The notes under the pieces were generated by a model. That model was not told the origin of the DNA. It was given only the letters and a program-made list of their open reading frames with translations, and searched no databases. The position numbers and the translations under genes are program-made. A stretch of 39,930 nt of DNA, taken from the NCBI GenBank assembly GCA_043736395.1, contig JAYTCQ010000151.1, positions 1 to 39,930 on the forward strand, read 5' to 3'. Below, piece by piece: positions 16,735-22,824 of the stretch. Within the stretch, counting starts at the first letter, position 1. The number at the start of each line of letters is the position of its first letter. Source of the DNA: JAFDVL01 sp043736395 (GTDB lineage: Bacteria; Acidobacteriota; Blastocatellia; RBC074).

Positions 16735-16992
16735 TTCCAAGGTGGCTGATGGGTACGTTTTTTGTTTGGTATGAAGCTCCGGATGCAACCGGATTTCCTG
16801 CAACGCTAACGCCACCTGGTGCGTGAAATAGGTGCCGCCACAATTGCGGCAATGAAACATTGGCACATTCTCCACCACTACTTGCTTCGCGCCCTTCCCG
16901 ACTAACTGCGAACGCAAAGTCAGTTCAGCGGTTTTGTGGCTGCATAAACTGCACGTTTCAAAAGTTCGATTCTTTTTTATTTTAGAATTCAT
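16726..16992 (-). CDS. YgiT/MqsA-type zinc-finger antitoxin
   Basis: I start this 88-residue protein at the ATG at 16992, which overlaps the upstream toxin-like gene by 11 bases; a longer frame reaches 17034. Two CxxC pairs form the zinc ribbon: CSLC (FETCSLCSHKTAELTL) and CRNC (MFHCRNCGGTYFT), separated by VVVENVPMF as in YgiT-type antitoxins. The C-terminal helix (ALALQEIRLHPEL) is short and there is no HTH domain, which is usual for this short class. Paired with the DUF4258 protein it forms a recognised type II toxin-antitoxin arrangement. Confidence 0.85.
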   Translation of the reverse strand: MNSKIKKNRTFETCSLCSHKTAELTLRSQLVGKGAKQVVVENVPMFHCRNCGGTYFTHQVALALQEIRLHPELHTKQKTYPSATLELA

Positions 16993-17272
16993 AGATTCGA
17001 TAGGTAGTAATGAAAACAATTTGTTTATTCTCATCCGGTTTGACGACTGCCATCATTGGTTCCTGATCCGTGCTGACACCTTCAACCAAATACTTCCATT
17101 CTTTGAAAGAATCATCCCATTGCCGTTCGACGATGGTTCCGACCAACACACAATGCTCCAGATCGAAGGTTAATAAATCATCTTCGTTCATTTGCTCCTG
17201 AGCGTGTGGTGTCAGGATGATGGCTTGAATTTCAATTGCTTCTCTGAGTAGTTGTAAGATTTTTTCATACAT
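16982..17272 (-). CDS. DUF4258-family toxin-like protein
   Basis: This 96-residue protein begins MYEKILQLLREAIEIQAII and then LTPHAQEQMNEDDLLTFDLE, the H-A-x-x-x-M helix of DUF4258, followed by strands IVERQWDD, KYLVEGVS, MMAVVKPDENKQIVFITTY. DUF4258 proteins are predicted small mRNA-interferase-like toxins encoded just upstream of YgiT-type antitoxins, exactly as here. The 11-base overlap with the antitoxin indicates a single transcript running right to left. Toxicity is inferred from family and context only. Confidence 0.8.
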   Translation of the reverse strand: MYEKILQLLREAIEIQAIILTPHAQEQMNEDDLLTFDLEHCVLVGTIVERQWDDSFKEWKYLVEGVSTDQEPMMAVVKPDENKQIVFITTYRIYEF

Positions 17273-17279
17273 ACACTAA

Positions 17280-17503
17280 CTCTTTACAAAATACTGCTTG
17301 GCGGAGACGTTTTCAAGTGGCGCAAAGCCGCGTCTTTATTGAAGTGGTATTTTGCGACTCATAGCAAAATAGGAACATTTGCTACGGAAGGTGACTTGCC
17401 TGATTTTGTCACCATCTATGATGGCTATGAAGGCCTTGGTAGAAATGGTTTCACACGAAGCATAAAAAGGATTGGTGATTTTGAGACCGCACACCAACCT
17501 TAG
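17280..17503 (+). pseudogene. Start-less protein fragment of unknown family
   Basis: On the plus strand one frame is open from about 17265 to a TAG at 17501-17503 and reads as real protein (LLGGDVFKWRKAASLLKWYF; GTFATEGDLPDFVTIYDGYE; GFTRSIKRIGDFETAHQP). No start codon with a ribosome site precedes it, and its upstream end runs into the DUF4258 gene. It is probably the 3' end of a gene cut by the DUF4258/YgiT insertion. Whether it belongs to the truncated AbiEii gene on the other side is not clear: I do not recognise the sequence as AbiEii. Confidence 0.5.
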
Positions 17504-18168
17504 GAAACCTCCACCTTAAAAACCATCTCTTCATTGTCATTGGCTGGAGAATTCACAGCTCGCGAGACCGGATAAATTTCCAGATCATTGTCAGGGTAGG
17601 GAATCAGCAGATCGAATATCTCTGCCATCAGCGCTGCCGGATCAAGCCACAGGGATTCAGCTTCCGGTCGCAGCACCACTGGCATCCGGTGATGAAAATC
17701 TGCGGCCAGTTCGTTGGCTTCGGTGGTGATGATCGTACAGGTTTGGATGCGTTCACCTTCGGGCGATTTCCATTCTTCCCAGAGTCCGGCGAACGCAAAT
17801 AATTCATCATCGCGGCGATGGAAGAAATAAGGTTGCTTGCCGTTGTCAGTCTGCTTCCATTCATACCATCCATCGGTTGGGATGAGACAACGCCGCTTCT
17901 GGAAGGGAGTGCGGAACGAAGGTTTTTCTTCGAGCGTTTCAGAACGTGCATTAATCATCTTGCTGGCAATTTTGGCGTCCTTCGCCCAGGAAGGAATTAG
18001 TCCCCAGCGGAAGCCAACAAGTTGAGGTGCATCAGCCATGGTGATTGCTGCAATGAGTTGTGTTGGAGAGATATTGAATCGTGGCGAAGTGTCGAAAAGT
18101 ACATTCCCGACAGAGAAGCGAACGACGAGATTTTGTTGCGGCTTGCGTTGCGTAAATCTTCCACACAT
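17500..18168 (-). CDS. SRAP-domain protein (HMCES/YedK family)
   Basis: I place the start at 18168, nine codons inside the longest frame, because SRAP proteins need Cys2 exposed after methionine removal (MCGRFTQRK) and GGAG lies just upstream there. The 222-residue chain has the catalytic set: Cys2, the Asn of FNISPTQ, Glu of MINARSETLEEKPSF and His of HHRMPVVL. It forms a thiazolidine crosslink with abasic sites in single-stranded DNA, protecting them. It lies 10 bases after an XRE regulator and is likely co-transcribed. A decayed copy of its 3' end is at 15923-16080. Confidence 0.92.
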   Translation of the reverse strand: MCGRFTQRKPQQNLVVRFSVGNVLFDTSPRFNISPTQLIAAITMADAPQLVGFRWGLIPSWAKDAKIASKMINARSETLEEKPSFRTPFQKRRCLIPTDGWYEWKQTDNGKQPYFFHRRDDELFAFAGLWEEWKSPEGERIQTCTIITTEANELAADFHHRMPVVLRPEAESLWLDPAALMAEIFDLLIPYPDNDLEIYPVSRAVNSPANDNEEMVFKVEVS

Positions 18169-18178
18169 AGAAACTCCA

Positions 18179-18577
18179 TTAGTGATCTTCTTCAAGCATT
18201 TGTTGCATCGTGATCTGTAAATCGCTCAAACTGTTTCTCACCTTTTCTTTTTGCCCTGCGTTTAATTGGACATATAAAGCCAGAAAAATTTCCAGCTCCT
18301 CAAATTTCTCAGTCTCGATTGAGAAATAACCAGCAGCTTTGAAAGCCTCTTCTGCTGCCACTCCAAATCCTTTCGCAATTTTGATCAACGTTTCCCTTTT
18401 TGGAAGTTGATATGTATGAGAAATTGGCGTTGGCTTTGGAGATAGAAAACGAGACAGAGATTGTTCGGAAACTTGACACACTCTTGAGAAATCTCTAGCA
18501 GAACCCATATCATTCAGCACCAACATCTTGGTCAACCACTGAGCAAATTTGATCGCCTTTTCTTTCTGGTTCTCCAT
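18179..18577 (-). CDS. XRE-type HTH transcriptional regulator
   Basis: The 132-residue protein has a helix-turn-helix of the XRE kind at about residues 22-75 (DFSRVCQVSEQSLSRFLSPK; TLIKIAKGFGVAAEEAFKAA). It is followed by a helical C-terminal segment (FLALYVQLNAGQKEKVRNSL) probably for dimerisation. It precedes the SRAP gene by 10 bases and probably controls that operon. The SRAP/XRE pairing resembles SOS-like or phage repressor arrangements, but no peptidase domain is present. The ligand is unknown. Confidence 0.75.
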   Translation of the reverse strand: MENQKEKAIKFAQWLTKMLVLNDMGSARDFSRVCQVSEQSLSRFLSPKPTPISHTYQLPKRETLIKIAKGFGVAAEEAFKAAGYFSIETEKFEELEIFLALYVQLNAGQKEKVRNSLSDLQITMQQMLEEDH

Positions 18578-18976
18578 AGTTCAGAAGTTTACTAAAGAAC
18601 CTTCATTTCGTTAATCGAATGATGCGTAAAAAACACAGCAATTTCTCGGCGATAGGGAGGCGAGAATTTTCCGCAGTTATAAATAGTCCTTTTTTGAGCG
18701 ATCAGCTAAATGGTAAGTTTTAAATTGCAAGTGTTGAATCGCCGCGAGCTGAAAATTCTATTTCTAGATCGTGCGCCAGACAACGTTGGAGTAAGGCTAT
18801 TTCCAAAAAAAGTAAAGAGGCTTGAAAGTTCGAGGAACCTCAGAATCAAATCTTAAATGGCTCTAATTTTTTAAATGCGACCGATAGTCAGCATTTTTTT
18901 GAAGTCATTGTGTCCGTCAACGTGTCCGCGTGAGAAAAAGTCCCTGCGAAGAACATCGCTAAGTTGTTGAATTTAA
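18578..18976. other. Intergenic region between the XRE gene and tRNA-Pro
   Basis: These 399 bases show no ORF that reads as protein. They must contain the promoter of the XRE-SRAP operon near 18600. The part next to the tRNA has the repeated phrase GTGTCCG (about 18909-18929). I saw no second copy of the tRNA 3' end that would mark an attachment site. Confidence 0.4.
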
Positions 18977-19053
<77 letters not shown>

Positions 19054-19068
19054 AAACTGGATGGACAC

Positions 19069-19099
19069 GAAAAAGCCGAGAGTTGATCTCGGCTTTTTC
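19069..19099 (-). terminator. Rho-independent terminator after merR
   Basis: Perfect 12-base arms (GAAAAAGCCGAG, 19069-19080; CTCGGCTTTTTC, 19088-19099) flank a 7-base loop. On the minus strand the stem ends in a T-run, as expected for termination of the ihfA-merR transcript whose last gene stops at 19125. The A-run on the other side makes it potentially bidirectional. Confidence 0.88.
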
Positions 19100-19124
19100 C
19101 GTCTTGGTTGTCAATCAACTTGCG

Positions 19125-19625
19125 TTAATCTATAACATCGCGGTTCAGCGAAGTCAACATATCCTCAAGCATTAATTTGAGCCGTTGCAGGGCATCTCGC
19201 GAGAGCGGGCTGCCAATCGTGGCGGTCACATTTGTCAGACCTGACGCTTGAATTTCCTGCCCAACATGCACGTTTGGCGTTGATGTCATCGTAGGTTCAA
19301 AATCTGAAGCGGTCGCACCGGGGGGGACTACTTTAAATCGAGTCGAACTTCCGCGGCCTTCGCTTTGAAGCTTTTTCTTGGCGCCGGCGATCGTGAAGCC
19401 TTCTTCGTAAAGCAGGCTGCGGATGCGAAGTGCCATCTCGACATCTTTGCGGCGATAGGTTCGCTGGCCAGCCCGGTTTTTCTGCGGTTGCAGCATCGGG
19501 AATTCAGATTCCCAGTACCGTAACACATGCGCCTGAACGCCCACCAAATCACACACCTCGCCAATTTTGAAAAACAATTTATCTGGAATCACTGAATATT
19601 CTTGTTTAGCGGTTAACATAGCCAT
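19125..19625 (-). CDS. MerR-family transcriptional regulator
   Basis: This 166-residue protein has a MerR winged helix at about residues 17-88: LFFKIGEVCDLVGVQAHVLR then YWESEFPMLQPQKNRAGQRT and DVEMALRIRSLLYEEGFTI, with the GAKKKL end. It lacks metal-binding cysteines. The C-terminal half is low-complexity linker plus a short helix (RDALQRLKLMLEDMLTSL) for dimerisation. The gene follows the HU/IHF gene by 34 bases and precedes tRNA-Pro, an order also familiar from deltaproteobacterial genomes. The effector is unknown. Confidence 0.87.
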   Translation of the reverse strand: MAMLTAKQEYSVIPDKLFFKIGEVCDLVGVQAHVLRYWESEFPMLQPQKNRAGQRTYRRKDVEMALRIRSLLYEEGFTIAGAKKKLQSEGRGSSTRFKVVPPGATASDFEPTMTSTPNVHVGQEIQASGLTNVTATIGSPLSRDALQRLKLMLEDMLTSLNRDVID

Positions 19626-19659
19626 AAAGAAAAAAATTAAAGAGGCTGGTCATGCTTTA

Positions 19660-19929
19660 TCAGTCAGATTTCATCGTGCGTGAGGGTCGAAAAACGAGTA
19701 CTTTTCGTTCGGGCAATTGAATGTCGCTGCCTGTCATGGGATTTCGACCGCGTCTGGCACGACGTGTCAGTACCTCTAAAGTACCAAACCCTACGATATG
19801 AATTTCGCCTCCACTCAATAAACGCTTTTTCATTATTGAAAAGACCAAATCCACAATTCGTTGGGCTTCCAAATTGGAGATGCCGCCGTGTCTTTCATAA
19901 ATCGCACGAGCTAAATCTGCTTTCGTCAT
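19660..19929 (-). CDS. HU/IHF-family DNA-bending protein (IHF alpha-like)
   Basis: The chain starts MTKADLARAIYERHGGIS; I chose the ATG at 19929 because GAGG is eight bases upstream, whereas the ATG at 19935 would lie almost on top of it. The protein has 89 residues, as usual. VGFGTLEVLTRRARRGRNPM is the DNA-arm region with the Arg-Asn-Pro tip, and VLVFRPSRTMK closes the fold. It binds and bends DNA as a homo- or heterodimer. IHF-type bending is relevant to CRISPR integration in some I-E systems; no such link is shown here. Confidence 0.92.
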   Translation of the reverse strand: MTKADLARAIYERHGGISNLEAQRIVDLVFSIMKKRLLSGGEIHIVGFGTLEVLTRRARRGRNPMTGSDIQLPERKVLVFRPSRTMKSD

Positions 19930-20093
19930 CACCATTCCCTCACTGTAATCATTCGTGGAGTCAATATGTTACGGCTATTTACTTAACCGTGTCAATGAAG
20001 TTTTAAACTTACTGAAAAGAGAACGCGTAAATCGGGGGATAAATTTTGCCGAAAAAAACTTTAAAATATCGATAATTTTCCGAACTTATTGCT

Positions 20094-21470
20094 TCAAGAC
20101 TGGACAGAGGCAAGCACCTCATCCAATGTATTAATGGCAAAATCACATTGCGCTCGATCAATAATTAACGGAGGCGAAAGTCGAATCGTACTGGCTCCGC
20201 AACCAAGCGTGATCAAGCCTTTTTTGAAGCATTCATTTTCGACGTGATGCAGCGCGTCGGGGTGTGCTTCTTTGCTGCTGCGATCTTTCACCAGCTCAAT
20301 TCCGATCATCAATCCTTTGCCGCGAACGTCGCCGATCACCTGATGTTTATTCATCAAATCACGCAAGCCATCCATCAAATACGCGCCCATTTCAGCGGCG
20401 TTATTGATCAGCCCTGCTTCGAGCAATTCAATCGTGGCGAGCGAAGCCGCAATCGCGACGGGATTTCCACCGAACGTCGAAGCGTGCGCGCCGGGCATCC
20501 AGTTCATCAGCTCTGCACGCGCAATGGTAGCGCTTAAAGGTAAGCCGGAAGCGATGCCTTTCGCCGCCGCCATAATATCCGGCACGAAATCAAAATGATG
20601 CGAAGCGAACATTTTCCCGGTGCGTCCAAAGCCGGATTGCACTTCGTCGGCGATGACTAAAATTCCGTGACGTTCGGCGATCTTTTTCAGCGTTGGCAAG
20701 AACGAAGCTGGCGGCACGATGTATCCGCCTTCGCCCTGAATTGGTTCGACGACAATCGCTGCGCATTCTTCAGGAGGAACTGTCGTTTTGAATAAAACGT
20801 CTTCGATCACACGAGCACAGTGGGGGCCTTTTGATTCAAGCGCACCGCAGGTTTCCGGCGTCAAATTATAAGGACAGCGATAACAATTGGCGTAGGGAAT
20901 ATGCGTGACATCCAGCGCCTGACGTCCAAAGCCTGCGCGTTGACGAGCTTTGCTGGCGGTCAATGAAAGCGCTCCCAGCGTCCGACCGTGGAAAGCACCA
21001 AAGAACGCAATAAATTTTGAACGGCGTGTGGCGTACATCGCCAGTTTAATGGAGCCTTCAACGGCTTCGGCGCCAGAGTTCCCGAAATGAACTTTTTTGT
21101 CAGGTGAGCCGGGCGTGAGCGTAGCGATTTTTTCAGCCAGCTTCGGCAACTGCGGAAAGTAAAAATCAGCCGAGCATACATGCAGAAATTCATCCGCTTG
21201 TTTTTTGATGGCTTCGATGACGTGTGGATGCGCGTGTCCGGTGGCGGAGACGGCGACTCCGGCGTTGAAATCAAGGAAGACGTTGCCGTCTACGTCTTCA
21301 ACCATCGCACCTTTGCCGCGCTTGACGACGAGGGGATAGGGACGCGTATAAGACGGCGAAATATATTTGGAGTCCTGCTCGATAATGCTCAAGGCCTGAG
21401 GGCCTGGCAGTTCGGTGTTCAGCATCGGAAGTTTGGCTGTGGCTAAATCAATGACATTACTGGGTGACAT
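20094..21470 (-). CDS. Class III PLP aminotransferase (acetylornithine/GABA aminotransferase family)
   Basis: The start at 21470 has a textbook GGAGG ten bases upstream; a longer frame to 21536 is less likely. The 458-residue enzyme shows the family motifs FLDFNAGVAVSATGHAHP, HFGNSGAEAVEGSIKLA, FHGRTLGALSLT, VEPIQGEGGY, ADEVQSGFGRTG (PLP-pyridine Asp) and DIMAAAKGIASGLPL with the Schiff-base Lys. HASTFGGNPVA follows. The CYRCPYNLTPETCG segment is typical of the broad GabT-like/archaeal branch, which includes ornithine aminotransferases and amino acid racemases, so the substrate is uncertain. The gene stands alone. Confidence 0.9.
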   Translation of the reverse strand: MSPSNVIDLATAKLPMLNTELPGPQALSIIEQDSKYISPSYTRPYPLVVKRGKGAMVEDVDGNVFLDFNAGVAVSATGHAHPHVIEAIKKQADEFLHVCSADFYFPQLPKLAEKIATLTPGSPDKKVHFGNSGAEAVEGSIKLAMYATRRSKFIAFFGAFHGRTLGALSLTASKARQRAGFGRQALDVTHIPYANCYRCPYNLTPETCGALESKGPHCARVIEDVLFKTTVPPEECAAIVVEPIQGEGGYIVPPASFLPTLKKIAERHGILVIADEVQSGFGRTGKMFASHHFDFVPDIMAAAKGIASGLPLSATIARAELMNWMPGAHASTFGGNPVAIAASLATIELLEAGLINNAAEMGAYLMDGLRDLMNKHQVIGDVRGKGLMIGIELVKDRSSKEAHPDALHHVENECFKKGLITLGCGASTIRLSPPLIIDRAQCDFAINTLDEVLASVQS

Positions 21471-21888
21471 AAATACCTCCATCGGAAATGGTTTGGAATT
21501 TTCAATCCAAAAAAATCGGGGGAGCCTGTGGCACATCTTTTGCTTTTCGGAAGAGTGCTCGCAGGGCGGGGGAAAATTTAAGAGCTAAAAAAAACGGATG
21601 GAACTTAGTCCGCAAAAAGATTTTTGCGACTGAGTGAGGGGACGTGTTGTCTGATTAAGGTCGTCATCAAATTAAATACTGCTTTTTCAAGTGAATTGGT
21701 CATCGGGTTTCGACCCGCCGTAATTATCGCACAGCTTCAGCGAAATAGTCAGCACGAAATATTGTGAGGCGTAATAGTTAACTTGCTGTGGCAGTGTGGC
21801 ACTTTAAAAAGTGTGACAAGCCAAACACCTCTCGCTCCTGAAAATGAATAATATGTCAGCGTCGTAATAAATAGGTCAGGTCGTCGCT
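21471..21888. other. Divergent promoter region between the aminotransferase and the lipid operon
   Basis: These 418 bases hold no convincing gene. They should contain the promoters of both flanking transcripts. A short dyad CACTTT-AA-AAAGTG at 21800-21813, about 75 bases before the UbiA start, is a possible operator. No ribosome-bound leader peptide or riboswitch was recognised. Confidence 0.4.
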
Positions 21889-22824
21889 ATGCAAAATAAG
21901 TTAGTCACCGCAAATCGTTGGTGGGTATATCAACGCGATCGTTTTCCGGTTTTCGCGCACTCGCCGTTACTGCTTGCTTTCAGTTTTTCCGCCGTCAGTT
22001 ATTCATCATTGCTGCGCGGAGATTTAACCTGGCCTGCACTCAAATCCATCGTCACAGCTTTTATTACTTCGCTGCTTTTCTTTCTGCAACTCCGCATCGC
22101 CGACGAATTCAAAGACTTCGCAGAAGATTCTCAGTTCAGACCATATCGCCCGGTTCCGAGCGGTTTAGTGAAATTGCACGAACTGGGATTCATCGGCGTC
22201 GTGGCTGCCTTCTCGCAGTTGTTTTTCGCGTGGTGGTTGCAGCCCGCACTCCTGATTTTACTGGTCATCGCGTGGGTTTATTTAGCGTTGATGAGTGTCG
22301 AATTTTTTGCCCGCGAATGGCTCAAAGCAAGACCGATAACTTATTTGTGGACGCACATGCTGATCGTTCCGCTGGTAGATTTTTACGCCACCGGATGCGA
22401 TTGGATGACGCTTGGAAAATCGCAGCCCGAAGGTTTGTGGTGGTTTTTAGCCGTCAGTTTTTGCAATGGCATCGTCATTGAAATTGGACGGAAACTCCGT
22501 GCGCCGGAGGATGAAGAAGTTGGCGTCCAAACTTATACGGTGTTGTGGGGAATTAAAAAAGCCGTGTTCGTCTGGTTCGGCGCGATGTTCGCAACGGCAA
22601 TCTTTGCAGTGCTGGCAGCGACTAAAATTGATTTCGTTGTTCCAGTTGTCGGTATTCTGACTGTTGTCCTCAGCCTTTCAGCAATCCTCAGCCTTACGTT
22701 TATTCAGCGCCCAGAATCCAAACGAGCAAAATTATTTGAAGTGATGTCCGGTATCTGGACGTTGCTGATGTATTTGAGCCTCGGCGCAATTCCAATGTTC
22801 GTCAAAGCAGGAGTTTCAAGATGA
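21889..22824 (+). CDS. UbiA-like membrane prenyltransferase
   Basis: The 311-residue protein has about eight or nine membrane helices. The loop RIADEFKDFAEDSQFRPYRP (about 70-89) carries an Asp-rich motif in the place of the UbiA N/DxxxD site. The later loop IEIGRKLRAPEDEEVGVQTY (about 197-216) is the second acidic site. UbiA enzymes transfer an isoprenoid from its diphosphate to an aromatic or lipid acceptor in the membrane. Both sites depart from the ubiquinone enzyme, so the acceptor cannot be named. It heads a six-gene operon and its stop overlaps the next start by four bases. Confidence 0.82.
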   Translation: MQNKLVTANRWWVYQRDRFPVFAHSPLLLAFSFSAVSYSSLLRGDLTWPALKSIVTAFITSLLFFLQLRIADEFKDFAEDSQFRPYRPVPSGLVKLHELGFIGVVAAFSQLFFAWWLQPALLILLVIAWVYLALMSVEFFAREWLKARPITYLWTHMLIVPLVDFYATGCDWMTLGKSQPEGLWWFLAVSFCNGIVIEIGRKLRAPEDEEVGVQTYTVLWGIKKAVFVWFGAMFATAIFAVLAATKIDFVVPVVGILTVVLSLSAILSLTFIQRPESKRAKLFEVMSGIWTLLMYLSLGAIPMFVKAGVSR

